From Aspidapion aeneum (taxonomy: Eukaryota > Arthropoda > Insecta > Coleoptera > Brentidae): DNA of 64,000 nucleotides. Below the pieces are notes generated by a model. That model was not told the origin of the DNA. It ran no database searches and saw nothing but the letters and a program-made list of their open reading frames with translations. A program made the translations under genes and the position numbers. Shown here piece by piece: positions 1-11,071 of the stretch; within the stretch, counting starts at the first letter, position 1, and every line of letters starts with the position of its first letter. The stretch lies in contig OY755047.1 of NCBI GenBank assembly GCA_963576565.1, positions 19,723,171 through 19,787,170 on the forward strand, in the 5' to 3' direction.

Positions 1-905
1 TGTCTAACTGTTTCGTCATCCTCCATACAGAGTCTACATTCGGTCTCTTCGGTTATTCCCATTCTGTGCATGGGTCCTCTTAGTCGACAGTGACCCGTAA
101 AGATTCCAGTCACTATACGGATCTCCTGTCTGGTAAGTCCAATGATATTCCTGGCCCTCTTCTGACAAGGTCCTTTAATGAACTCTTTAGATTGAGCCAA
201 TTCTGGTATATTCATCCAGTATTGTTGGAAGCTGTTCTCCATCCATCTCAATATGCTTAATTTAGCAGCATTGTACGATATCCCCAGGGCTGGTTCGGGG
301 CCGAAAAATTCGGCAGATGCCGCTTCCCTCGCTGCCCGGTCTGCGGCCTCATTTCCCTCGTGCCCAGAATGCCCTGGTATCCATACTAATGACACATTAT
401 TAGCGCTACCAAGCGCATTCAGCGAGTCCCTGCAGTTCCTCATGGTTCTCGATGTAACCGTGTAGGAATCAAGCGCTTTTAAGGCTGCTTGACTGTCGGT
501 TAACATTTTTATTGTCCTGTTGGTCCATTCGTGGTCAATAATCCACCTGGCACACAGTTCAATGGCTACGAGTTCGGCCTGAAATATAGTAGCCAATTGG
601 CCGAGACTATGTTGAATCTCGACTTTTTCTTGGATACTAACAACTCGAGATCCAACGCCTGATGGCATTTTGGATTCGTCGGTATACCAGAAGCTATCGT
701 TGTTTGAAAAATTGGTCCTGTTCTTTAACCATTCTTCCCTTTCTGGGTGTATATTGTTGTATAGCTCTCTGCTGTACACCATGTTGGGCATGACGTCGGA
801 TATCATTCCTAGAGTTGCATCCAACTCTTGTGCCCTAATTAGGGCTGTTGATATCACTTTGTTTGCCCTACCATCCTGATGGTTGGCTCTTATTCCTACC
901 TACCC
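1..905 (-). mobile_element. Non-LTR retrotransposon fragment, RNase H and C-terminal region (copy 1)
   Basis: Read on the minus strand, this encodes the RNase H domain and cysteine-rich C-terminal tail of a non-LTR (LINE) retrotransposon. Recognisable stretches include a DSQAAL-like motif, [10 protein letters not shown], the IRIVTG/GHCRLR stretch and a final CRLC...DDE tail. The frame is interrupted and the left edge runs out of the window. Two related copies lie at 17630-18672 and 33222-35357. Copy 1 preserves the uninterrupted sequence around position 20 that is split by a hAT insertion in copy 3, so it acts as the empty-site reference. It lies in the intron upstream of the first visible RPE exon, antisense to that gene. 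Confidence 0.85.
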
Positions 906-1578
906 CCCCTCAGGGACAACTGGGACATTGTCCAAGCTTGCCTAAATAACTTTTTTGTTCTAGTTAAAGAAGTTGTATTTAAGTTTTCTGATTTATTTTC
1001 AATGTGTAATAATACACAACTAACTTCTTTTCAACTCCATTGATTTTTTTTTGAAAAATTCATCATTTTTTAAATAGGTATTTTTAGGATTTTTTTTTAG
1101 ATCTGCAAAAACTACATTGTAGCTTAAACCGCATATTACAAACTCACTTGTCCCAGAAAAATGCAATGCTGTGTATAAGCAGTTTACCAAGAGGAAAACC
1201 ACTTGCCCCAATAGTCATGGGAAAGTGGGTTGGAGAGACAGCATTTATTATTATTTTTTTCTTTTTTAACATTGAATTGATAATAGCTACAATATCGGGG
1301 TATATTAACAACATAACCAAGTATTTCCTGTCCAAGAATAAAGTCTGTATCTTTTTTTTTGTAAAAGTTACATAATCTTTTACATTTTTAGCACCCACTT
1401 ACCCCAGTTGACCTTACTTAAAACAGCCTGGTTAAAGACTTAGATCTAAAAGGATCCATATGTGACATTTGATTTTGAAAAACCAAGTTTTTTTTTAGAT
1501 TTTTTTTAAACATCAGCATTATTATATTGAATTTGTGTAATAATTTAAAAAATTACTGTGTATGTATGTTTTTTTCAG
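906..1578. other. AT-rich RPE intron sequence, no recognisable gene
   Basis: Homopolymer-rich intronic DNA lying before the RPE exon at 1579. Short ORFs on both strands here have no recognisable protein features and look like chance. I see no 5' RPE exon in this stretch. Confidence 0.5.
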
Positions 1579-4500
1579 TGGATTGAACCCATGGCAGATG
1601 CAGGAGTAACACAATATACCTTCCATATAGAACCTGTAATAAAGGATATTCTTAAGACTTGTAGGAAAATAAGAGAAGCAGGTAAAGCAGGAAAACTGTA
1701 AAATCCAATTTAATAAAATTGACACATACATAAATGATTTGCTAATTTTGGAGCCATAATTTGTTTTTTTTTTGCAAAATGATTTTTTAAATAACTTTTT
1801 TGGGTACATCCTGAATAAAAATTTAAAATCACCAAAATATGTGCTGTAGAAAAATCATAATTTCAACATTTTTACTCACTGAAAAAAATTGAGATTCAAA
1901 AGCTTGAAATTGCCTTTATTATTAATTATGGAATATAATAGAATAGAATATTTATTAATCTTTTTGGCTACAAAAATGTAGATAAGACAGGTCAAAAACT
2001 ATTTCTTATGGTTTCAAGAACATAGTTAATTTTTTGTTATAAATAATAAAAATTATCTAAGATTACAAATAAAATAAAATAACAAATGTTCATACTGTTG
2101 TAATACTTTTCTTTTTCTTTCCTGATTTTATGGTCTATTTCTGTTTTAATGTGTTATAATTGGCTTTTAGTTCAACATTACCGATGCGTTTTTGTAGCCA
2201 ATGATTTCCATCTCTCCCAAAAGTTCTCCAAAAAATTTACTTTTTTGCTTTGTTATTGTTTGTTTGCTTATTGCTCATTATTTTGAAAACCACTGTAGAT
2301 ATTTTTAATTTAAATACAGCATCTGATTGGGCAGGCTCAGGATACCATAATTTTTTTCTCATTGAACAAAAATTGTATGTTCTATTGTTTCCAAAATCCC
2401 CATAAGTCGCCATGTAGTTACTTTTGTTTGGGCACCCTGTATTTTGATATTTTTATCTTATTTGCTTTAGGAATGAAAGTGGGACTAGCACTAAAACCCG
2501 GAACCGGAATAGAAGCAGTAAGACAATTTATCGACCATGCCGATATGATTCTAGTAATGACAGTTGAACCAGGGTTCGGTGGTCAAAAATTTATGAGTGA
2601 TATGATGCCCAAAGTTCAGTGGCTTAGACATAATTATCCACTGTTAGACATAGAAGTAGATGGAGGAGTGGGCCTTAATACAATCACTGCCTGTGCTGAG
2701 GTATGTATGTTTTATGTTGTACTTAAAATCAGAATTTTTATAATTCTGTCTACTACACACCCACAGATTTTACACAATTTGCAACCTCAGAAAATGTTAA
2801 ATTTCACCCGTGTGCAGAAATATTTCCGCACATTTGTGGAAAAGTACTTTTCCGCACATGTATGGAAAAGTGTAACTGTGACCATACTTTTCCGCAAATG
2901 TGTTGCAAAGTACTTTCCCACACATGTGCGGAAAAGCAGTTTCATTGGATTTGTGCAAAATTAAAGACCATTTTTTACAAAAATTATAGGGTGTTAAAAC
3001 ATTATGTCGCCAAACTTCAGTGATATTTTTTGTCCCCTTCTTTCCCCCAGAACTTTTTTGCAGTAGGCCAATGGCAGAATTAAAAATATAAAATAGATTC
3101 ATTGTTTTATTCAGAAACTTATTGATCTCTTGCAATTTTTTGTATCTTTAATAGTTTTCGAAAAAAAAAGACAAAAAAGAAAATTTGTACCCTGCTAAAT
3201 GATATTAAAAGTTAACTACTAATAATTACATTATTTAATTTTATGTGAGTTTAATATTGTTTCTGAATAGGAATTGAAAATACAAATGATCTTTTTTGTC
3301 TTTTTTCTCAACAATGATTAGAGATACAAAAAATTGCAAAACATCAAAAAGTTTCTGAATAAAACAAGGAATTAATTTTCTATTTTTAAATCTGTCAGTG
3401 AGTGACTAAAAAAAAGTTCTAGGGAAAAAAGGGGGCATGACCTCGGAAAAAATATCACCCTGTAGTTTTTTCCTAATATTTGACATGCCTAAAAAACTGC
3501 ACGAGTTATAACAAAAAATCAAACAAAAAATTAAAACTTAAACAACCTGTAGCCAAGTTTTTTTCTTAATCTTGAAGTTTGGCAACATAGTTTATTAAAA
3601 TCCTGTAGTTCTGATTGCACCTTACCGTGATTTTTTTTGAGCCCTTAAAAATGGTGTAATCAGATTTTTGCTATACCCCGTAGTTTCTCTACTATCTCGC
3701 TTATTTTGCAAGATATTTTTATTCCGTAAAAACCTTTTTATGGCAACTTTTTTAGAATAAAATAATGACGTCAATTTTTTAAAATACTGTTTAGTTTTTA
3801 AGATATGGTAGGTATTTATCATAAAAAAAATTAAATACGGACCTGGTTTTGTTTATTAGTATTTTGATTGGTTTCATGTTATTATTATCACAAAAAAAAT
3901 TTAATATTTTTTGTTTTTAGGTTAAAAAAAAATATAAAAATTTTTTTTTAGTCCAAACCTAGAAACTTCCAACATAAATATTACTTGAACGATTTTTAGT
4001 TTAACTGTTTTGATACTTAGCAAATTAAAATGGTTTTACGTTAATTTAAATATTTATTTGAAACAAAGTCTACAAGAAATACATAAAAAATAACGAATTA
4101 CAAAAAATACTCACAAATTTTTCTTTAATGATATAAATGTTGATACTGATTGCAATTGTGTGTAAGACATTGTTGGCATTTTTGAGTAATTTTTAATATT
4201 TCTATTTATATTTATATATTTCTGCTGTTTAAATATTGGGATTTTGTTGCTTGAATAAAGCAGTCAAACATATCGCATTTTGCAAAGTCTGGATATGGTC
4301 GAGTTCTAGCCATTTTAGAATAATTTTTGAGTGAGCCATTTACCTTATGTTGAAGTAAATTTCATGAGTTGCTGTGCTTCCATGAAATAAATACTATGAT
4401 ATCATTTTTGTAACTGGGTAACGCTTTTTAATTTATTTATAAATCTTTTAATTAACGTTTCAAAACAGATAAACTAAAAATTGTTCCACAATTGTGTTTT

Positions 4501-5137
4501 GCAATTTTTAATTTATATTTACGTTGGAAATTTCCAGGTTCTGACTACGTTTTTTTTTGTTTTATTTAATATTTTTTTAATATTAAATCAAAAAAATATT
4601 AAAGTTTTATCATTTTAAGATAATAATAGCATGAAACCAATCAAAATAGTAATATCCAGGTCCGTATTTAATTTTTTTATGATAAATACCATATCTCAAA
4701 AACTAAAGATCGTTTTAAAAAACTGACAACGGCATTATTTTGCTCTAAAAAAGGTTTTTACAGAATAAAAATATCTTGCGGAAAAGGCGAGATACAAGGA
4801 ATTATTAAAAATGCAATTGTATTGTGCGAAAGCACGGGGTATAGAAAAAATCTGATTACACCAATTTTAAGGGCTCAATAAAAAAGCACGTTAAGGTGCA
4901 ATCAGAAAATCGATATCCCATTTAATCCCATCGAAAATGGGACACTTTCTTACACTCGCGTGTAACATTCACGTTCACTTTCTTCTCTTGTTATGTAATA
5001 TACTATTTAAACATTTTTAGGCGGGCGCAAACATGATAGTTTCCGGAACAGCAATAATCAACGCGTGCGATCAAAGATCTGTCATAGCGAATTTAAGAGA
5101 GACTGTTGAACGTTCGATTCATAAATGTAACGTGTAA
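1579..5137 (+). CDS. RPE: Ribulose-phosphate 3-epimerase, 3' half (three exons)
   Basis: Cytosolic pentose-phosphate enzyme that interconverts ribulose-5-phosphate and xylulose-5-phosphate. The exons are 1579-1681 (phase 0 start, ends after one base of a Gly codon), 2471-2700 and 5021-5137, all with AG acceptors and GT donors. Joined, they give about 149 residues. These begin with a WIEPMADAGVTQYTFH block and continue through GMKVGLALKPGT, MTVEPGFGGQKF, DIEVDGGVG and AGANMIVSGTAI, which are the conserved (beta/alpha)8 phosphate- and metal-binding blocks of the family. The second Asp of the metal site is in the DVDGG-like IEVDGGVG block. Family proteins are about 225-230 residues, so roughly 75 N-terminal residues (the first exon or exons) lie left of the window. 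The stop TAA is at 5135-5137. The introns are 789 and 2320 bases; the second is filled by two foldback elements. No frameshift is seen, so the gene looks functional. Confidence 0.95.
2805..2945. repeat. Cluster of degenerate palindromes with a TTTTCCGCACATGTG motif
   Basis: Four or five imperfect copies of a short palindromic motif, of the type CTTTTCCGCACATG followed by its complement, lie side by side in the last RPE intron. A similar but distinct GTGCGG/TAAAG palindrome family occurs at 19690-20100. This is probably the remnant of a small foldback element or minisatellite. Confidence 0.6.
2990..3478. repeat. Foldback element in RPE intron, arms about 165 bp
   Basis: The left arm (about 2997-3165) and right arm (about 3315-3478) are inverted, imperfect copies of each other. 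Both contain a TTGCAATTTTTTGTATC-type segment, a TCTGAATAAAAC-type segment and a run around AAGTTCT next to the A/G-rich stretch. No ORF is present. It is a non-autonomous inverted-repeat element or an old inverted duplication. Confidence 0.6.
3605..4910. mobile_element. Long-arm foldback element in RPE intron
   Basis: Inverted arms at about 3605-4060 and 4430-4910 match each other over more than 400 bases. Shared stretches include TAAGGTGCAATCAGA, TCTGATTACACCA, the ATGATAAATACCATATC block and the GAAACCAATCAAAATA block. The centre (4060-4430) is AT-rich without coding sequence. It fills much of the last RPE intron and ends about 110 bases before the final exon acceptor. I class it as a non-autonomous foldback/MITE-like DNA element. 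Confidence 0.7.
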
Positions 5138-5348
5138 ACACACACTTAGACTATACAATAATATTTCAAATTGATTGATTTTTATATATTTCTTTGTTAC
5201 TTCTGCGCTAGAAGGTTGCTGAAATTTAAACACCGATTGTGAACGCACCCTTAAAAATATCGGATGGGGACCGATTCTTTCAAAAATAGCTTTTTTTGGT
5301 GATGATAAATTTTCAACTTGATTATTATTATTTGAATATAGTCAATGA

Positions 5349-5350
<2 letters not shown>

Positions 5351-5393
<43 letters not shown>
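5351..5393. repeat. (TA)n microsatellite
   Basis: A 43-base perfect TA dinucleotide run directly abuts the left end of the foldback element at 5394. This is consistent with insertion into, or growth from, a TA target. Confidence 0.95.
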
Positions 5394-5395
<2 letters not shown>

Positions 5396-5981
5396 GTGTC
5401 CCAAAAGTCCGAGTCCACCCAAATATCTTTTGAACTAATGAAGATAACTGAACCATATTTGGCAGTGATTTATAACATCAAAGATCTATTTTATAAACAT
5501 GTAAGTGTACTGCTGCTGCATTAGAAGGCGGCATAGGGGCGTTCAACTTTAAATTTTAAAATTGAAACCCCTAACGAGTAATACCTCGTTTTAAAGCTAT
5601 TTGAAAAACTAACATTTTGACATAACCGTCAGATGTCTGCCTTAAATATGTCAAAAGTTCTAGATTGTCAAACTTATTTTTTTTCAGTTTTTGTAAAAAC
5701 TCGCAAGTTTGTTGTTTTAAACAAAAAGTCTATTGAGTGATATATTATTTAAAAGGTCTTTGAAAAGTCAACATTTTGGCCCAACTGTCCCTTGTCTATG
5801 TCAAACGTGTCAAAATCTATTGACTGTCAAACCTATTTTACAATGTTTGACAAATTTTTGTCTAACCATAGCTTGTTCAAAAGGTCTTTCTTTCTTGATA
5901 AACTCCGGTTTAAACTGTTTAAAATGACACGATCAAATGAAGATAAAGTTAAAATTATTTTTTTTATGTGCGAACAAGATG

Positions 5982-6068
<87 letters not shown>

Positions 6069-6736
6069 AAAACTAAACGCCTTTTCAACAATGACAGACC
6101 TGTGCCCCATAAAAAATTATTTCAGCTTGGCATCTTAAAACAATTTAAACTGAAGTTTGCCAAAAAATGAAGAAAACATATTTGACAAACGAGTGGCAGT
6201 TAAGGCAACATGTTAGTTTTTTAAAGCCCTTTCGTAGCTATAGTTAGACAAAACTTGTGAAATTTGTTAAAAATGATAAAAGAATAAGTTTGACAGTCGA
6301 TAGATTTTGACACGTTTGACATAGGCAAGGGGCAGTTACGCCAAAATGTTAGTTTTTCAAAGACCTTTCAAACAATATATCACTCAATAGGGCTTTTGTT
6401 TAGAACAACAAACTTGTTAATTTTGACAAAAACGCAAAAAATTAGGTTTGGCAGTCCATAGCTTTTGACAGACTTGACGCAGACAATTGACAGTTATGTC
6501 AAAATGTTAGTTTTTCAAGATCCTTTAAAATGAGGTATCACTCGATAGGGGTGTCAATTTAAAAAATTTAGGTTGACCGCTTCTATGCCGCCCCCTAGCG
6601 TAGGGGCGGCACATCAGCCCTTTCATAAAATAGACCTCTTGATGTCATCGACCATTACCAAATTACCAAATTTGGTTCAGTTATCTTTGTTAGTTCAAAA
6701 GTTATTTGGGTGGACTCGGACTTTTGGGACACCCTG
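5394..6736. mobile_element. Large foldback DNA element with arms of about 550-600 bp and a transposase remnant in the loop
   Basis: The left end, GGGTGTCCCAAAAGTCCGAG, is the inverse of the right end, which finishes GGACACCCTG followed by TA. The two arms stay homologous for roughly 550-600 bases. Each arm is itself built from degenerate direct subrepeats of about 175 bases with the block AAAACTAACATTTTG. The loop (about 5880-6180) contains a short coding remnant, MTRSNEDKVKIIFFM..., followed after a TA run by [17 protein letters not shown]. This looks like the N-terminal helix-turn-helix of a Tc1/mariner-related transposase, split by the microsatellite. A rearranged partial copy is at 36778-37010. 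Confidence 0.75.
5983..6066. repeat. (TA)n microsatellite inside the foldback loop
   Basis: An 84-base perfect TA run interrupts the transposase-like N-terminal remnant in the foldback loop. ORFs translating it as repeated Ile-Tyr are artefacts of the repeat. Confidence 0.97.
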
Positions 6737-6769
6737 TATAACTGGATAGGCCTTTACATATATGCAAAG

Positions 6770-7210
6770 TGAGGCAAAAATATTGATATTTTTTGTAGAG
6801 AGAGCAAGCTGCGCAGGAGGTGCTACCTTTCCTTTTTTAATTTTACTCTCCAATGATATTCTGTGGTTTTGACAGTTCGCGGACGTTTGATTTTTAATCT
6901 ATTTAATAAAGTTTTTTAAATAATCAAAGCTACTAACTTCAAAAAGGAAACCGGATTTTCACTTCTATAATACTCATTTTTACAAGCGACGCATCGTGTT
7001 CCCATTGTTTATTTTTGTTCAACAAAAACAATTTCAAAATATACTGACAACACTGACAAACACTTTAATAACAACTCACAAATGACAATATCTTTAAAGT
7101 ATTAAGTTATAGAATACCACCGGTGATTAGAACTAGAGAGAGAAAGGTTGCAATGCTTAGCATTCATTGTATGTTCTCACTCTAAAAAAACTCTTTACAT
7201 TTTTGCCTCA
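6770..7210. mobile_element. MITE with TGAGGCAAAAAT inverted ends
   Basis: Left end TGAGGCAAAAAT and right end ATTTTTGCCTCA are inverted, and the match continues imperfectly for about 40 bases. There is no coding capacity. It is a probable non-autonomous DNA transposon; no clear target duplication is visible. Confidence 0.6.
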
Positions 7211-7407
7211 ATGTCCCATATACGTACAGTATAGCTGTGGCCATTCCAGTTACTTCGTATATAATTCATTAATACGTTATTAATCTATCTAAGGAAGTTT
7301 TAAAAAATATTCCACAACTATCTCACGGGACATGATTTTTGACTATAATCCACTGCATTATAGGTATCCCAATTAATTGAGGATGCGTTCACAATTAGTT
7401 ATATTCA

Positions 7408-8084
7408 GGGTGTAATTTAAATTATGCACCAAACTTTAAGGGGTTGTAGGTAAGGTAAAAAAAAAGTTTTTTTTTCGTATTACGTTTTGCGTGAAACCTC
7501 TTTCTTTTTTTAGATAAAGGGTACCAAAATTAGCAATTAGCAATAGACAATCAAAAGTTTGTGGAATTATACATTACAATGGAATTATAAATTACACGAA
7601 AATTGTTAAAATTATTTCTAAAAAAATACTTAAAATATTACCAAAACAAAAAAAAATGTTATTGAATGAGGTGCTAATATTACTATTTTCTGTAATTATT
7701 ATTGTAATTGTAATTATTATTTTTATTTGCCTTTAGATATATTCTAAATATCTATGTCAACATTTTTTGTTAATTTAAGAGCTCATAAAAAAAATTAATT
7801 CTTAAAAAATTTTTATTATTATACTTTTTGCAAAGGTTACAATGTCACATATGATTTTTTGGAAATAAGTAATAGAACATTTTTTAATCATTAATGAATC
7901 ACAAAATTAGTTAAAGTTGTCAAATTTGTAATTTTTAAAACTCACAGTTTTTCCACTCTTGAAACTTGACAAATGCTATTACTTGGAAAAAAAAACTTTT
8001 TACCAAAAGCTATTCGAATTTTTTGTCTACATTTGACCGTCCCCACTATCCCTTTAAGTTTGGTGCATCATTTTAATTACACCC
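7408..8084. mobile_element. MITE with GGGTGTAATTTAAATTATGC inverted ends
   Basis: Terminal inverted repeats of about 43 bases: the left begins GGGTGTAATT and contains TTTGGTGCA-type sequence in reverse, and the right ends AATTACACCC. The interior is AT-rich and non-coding. No target duplication can be assigned with confidence. Confidence 0.65.
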
Positions 8085-8351
8085 ATAATATACAGGGTGT
8101 CCTGAATTCGATATTTTGTAGGGTTTTGTCTATTTCTAGGGGAGATAGAAAAAACTGTACTGTAAGAGAAGTTTAACGGTGGGAAAAATTTGTATTTTTT
8201 TATGGAATTACCCCTATTTTCGATTTTTTAAATCAGACTATAATTTGTATTACAGTAAGGTATCAAACTCAATATTTCTTTTTTTTATTTCATTACTCAC
8301 TTAATATTTTGCTTTAGTTAAAAAAACTAATTTTAAAACACTAAGGTAATA

Positions 8352-9601
8352 CAGGGGCTGTTCGAAAAATGTTCGGCCTGACCAAGAAAAACACGGAATT
8401 TTAAATATTTTATTTTTTATTTTTCTACATAATCTCCCTCCAATTCAATACAGTTGCTCCAACGATTCTCTAGCTTCTGGATACCCTCAGTTAAATACGT
8501 TTTTTCACACTTTACCTCTTCATTTGAAGTGAATCTTCGCCCGCCCAGCCATTTCTTGAGATCTGGGAAAAGGTAATAGTCGCTCGGTGCTAGATCAGCT
8601 AAATAGGGTACGTGTGAAAGCACCTCATAGTTTCGCAGTTTTGCAGCAACAATCCGTGAAGCATGAGAAGGAGCGGTATCGTGGTGAAAAAGCACTTTCT
8701 TTTTGGCCAGATGTGGACGTTTAACCTGGATAGCCTCGTTAAGTTGGTCCAGTAAGTTGGCATAAAATTCTGCACTGATAATTTGATAGTCCTGCCATGC
8801 TCTAAAAAATCTATCAGCACCACACCATGAGAGTCCCAGAAAACCGTAGTCATAACTTTTCCTGCAAAAGGGGCAGTTTTGCCCTTCTGGGGGCCCTTTA
8901 GCACCAGGCCCGATCCACTTCGTCGACTGTTCTTTTGTTTCTGGTGTGTATTGGTGAATCCATGATTGATCTACTGTTATAAACCTTCGAAGAAATCAGA
9001 TGGATTGCGTTGAAATAGGTCCAAACAGGGAAGTATTTAATCGGATGCGTTTTTGGCCAGGTGTCAGTAAACGCGGCACCCCTTTTTGCCGATAGCTTTC
9101 TCATACCCAAGATGTCGTGCAAAATATAGTGCGGTCTAATGAGATCTTTGCCATCTCAGCTAGTTCACGCACGTTTAATCGGCGGTCAATCAGTACAGCA
9201 TTATGAATGTTTGCCACGTTTTCGTCTGGTGTAACCGTTTTTGGTCGTCCTGAACGCTCATCATCTTGTATCGATGTATGGCCACGCTTAAACTCTGCAG
9301 CCCATTTTTTTATTGTGGAAAATGAAGGAGAAGAATCTTCCTAAACTCACTTTGTATTACTGTTGGACTTAAACCCTTTGACACAAAATATTTAATTACT
9401 GCACGAACTTCAATTTTATCCATTGTTAATAATTGTCCAACACACAGTTGCTTTTTTAATCGCCATAAATTAGAAAAACATCGTACGCACTCGAAACTCT
9501 GCAGCCGACTAACTAGAAGTTCTAGCTTGAAAAGCTTCAGAAAATTTTAGTGATAACAGCGCCATCTCTATGTTAGGCCGAGAACTTTCGAACAGCCCTC
9601 G
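8352..9601 (-). mobile_element. Mariner transposon (degenerate full-length copy)
   Basis: 1250 bases bounded by inverted ends (CAGGGGCTGTTCGAAAAA-like on the left, TTTCGAACAGCCCTCG on the right) and by a TA target duplication at 8350-8351 and 9602-9603. The length and ends are typical of the mariner family. The transposase on the minus strand is broken (see the pseudogene entry). The 5' terminal portion of this element recurs in the tandem array downstream. Confidence 0.9.
8417..9423 (-). pseudogene. Mariner transposase, frameshifted
   Basis: A cut-and-paste transposase that starts MDKIEVRAV at 9423 and ends at the stop at 8417. It would be about 335 residues if intact, against about 345 for the family. 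Conserved blocks are split over different frames: the N-terminal HTH; the LHDILGMRKL-like block; a VDQSW block at the first catalytic Asp, where the usual Glu is Gln; WDSHGVVLIDF; HHDTAPSH with the second Asp; and LAPSDYYLFPDLKKWL with the third Asp. Several frameshifts and stops mean it cannot make active enzyme. Confidence 0.9.
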
Positions 9602-10864
9602 TAAATAAAATAAGGTGTTAATAAAAAATTTGAAATTATAAGTGTAATATGCCATTTTAAAGGAAAAAGAAATCCCGTTCCTTAGTCCATACCTGCAGGC
9701 TCGCAAATGGGGATTAGCCTTTTTCTGTGTTCCTGAGAATTACCCGAAACTGCCCTAAAAACATCAAATTTGGGACACCCTTTATAAGGTCACATATTTT
9801 TAAGTAAACAGGGTGCATTTACTAATTTTAAAACGTTTCTATTTTTATAAAATATGTTCCTTTTTATTGAATGTTATAAACTATATGGGTCAATCTTAAG
9901 TTAAAGCATTGTTAAATAAAACAATGGTTAAGGGTACTAAAAGAATACGTCTATGCGTATGGGTTAAATAAACACAAAATAAAAAAATATATATATAAGT
10001 ATGTTATTTTTTATCATTCCCTGATTCTCATTATCTTACTTTATATAGTCTTTTATCTAGTCAATCCTTGACAAATCCATATCATCGCTTTCAGCCTCAC
10101 TTCTTTTATTATTTTTACCCGATTGCTCACTTCCAGTGTTGCCAAGTTTTACGTTGTTTTCAGAATCCGCTAATGTCTCTCTAAACCCTTTAACCCAAAA
10201 TGTTTAATTACTGCACAAACTTCAATTTTATCCATTGTTAATAATTGTCCAAAAAACACTTTTGCTTTTTTAATCGCCATAAATTAGAAAAACATCGTAC
10301 GCACTCGAAACTCTGCAGCCGACTAACTACAAGTTCTAGCTTGAAAAGCGTCAGAAAATTTTAGTGATAACAGCGCCATCTCTGTGTTAGACCGAGAACT
10401 TTTCGAACAGCCCTCGTGAATAAAATAAGGTGTTAATAAAAAACTTAAAATTATAAGTGTAATATGCTATTTTGAAGGAAAAAGAAATACCCTTTTAAAA
10501 ACTGCCCATAGCTGCAGAAATGGGGATTCGTCTTTTCTATGTTCCCCAAAAATGCTCAAAACCCCCTAAAAACCTCGAATTTGGGACACCCTGTATAAGG
10601 TCACATATTTTTAAGTAAACAGGGTGCATTTACTAATTTTAAAACGTTTCTATTTTTATAAAATATGTTCCTTTTTATTGAATGTTATAAACTATATGGG
10701 TCAATCTTAAGTTAACGCATTGTTAAATAAAACAATGGTTAAGGGTATTAAACTAATACGTCTATGCGTATGGGTTGAATAAACACAAAATTTAAAAAAT
10801 ATAAAAGTATGTTATTTTTTATCATTCCCTGATTCTCATTATCTTACTTTATATAGTATTTTTT

Positions 10865-11071
10865 CTAGTCAAACCTTGATAAATCCATATCATCACTTTT
10901 AGCCTCACTTCTTTTGTTATTTTCGCTCGATTGCTCACTTCCAGTGTTGCCAAGTTTTACGTTGTTTTCAGAATCCCCTAATGTCTCTCTAAACACACTT
11001 TGTATGACTGTTGGACTTAAACCCTTTGACCCAAAATGTTTAGTTACTGCACGAACTTCAATTTTATCCAT
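10865..11071 (-). other. Chimeric ORF: mariner transposase N-terminus fused to SPOUT1 C-terminal tail
   Basis: A 68-residue ORF. Residues 1-34 (MDKIEVRAVTKHFG...ETLGDS) are the first helix-turn-helix portion of mariner transposase. Residues 35-68 (ENNVKLGNTGSEQSS...DLSRFD) match the C-terminal tail of SPOUT1 and use the same stop. The fusion is in frame. Transcription is not shown by the sequence; it may be a passive product of the tandem duplication. Confidence 0.5.

Larger units (their letters stand above)
8093..9781. mobile_element. CAGGGTGTCC-type MITE, split by a mariner insertion
   Basis: The left end (CAGGGTGTCCTGAATTCG at 8093) and right end (TTTGGGACACCCT before TA at 9782) are inverted. 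Both are flanked by TA, as expected for Tc1/mariner-type non-autonomous elements. The body is interrupted by the mariner copy at 8352-9601. The right arm of this MITE is part of every unit of the neighbouring tandem array, so the MITE was in place before the array formed. Confidence 0.6.

Noticed and set aside
2362..2964. 200-residue ORF as a single-exon gene
   Set aside because: Only 2471-2700 is coding (RPE exon); the rest is intron read-through up to chance stops.
5792..6170. ORFs containing long Ile-Tyr runs
   Set aside because: They translate a (TA)n microsatellite. Only the flanking transposase-like residues are meaningful.
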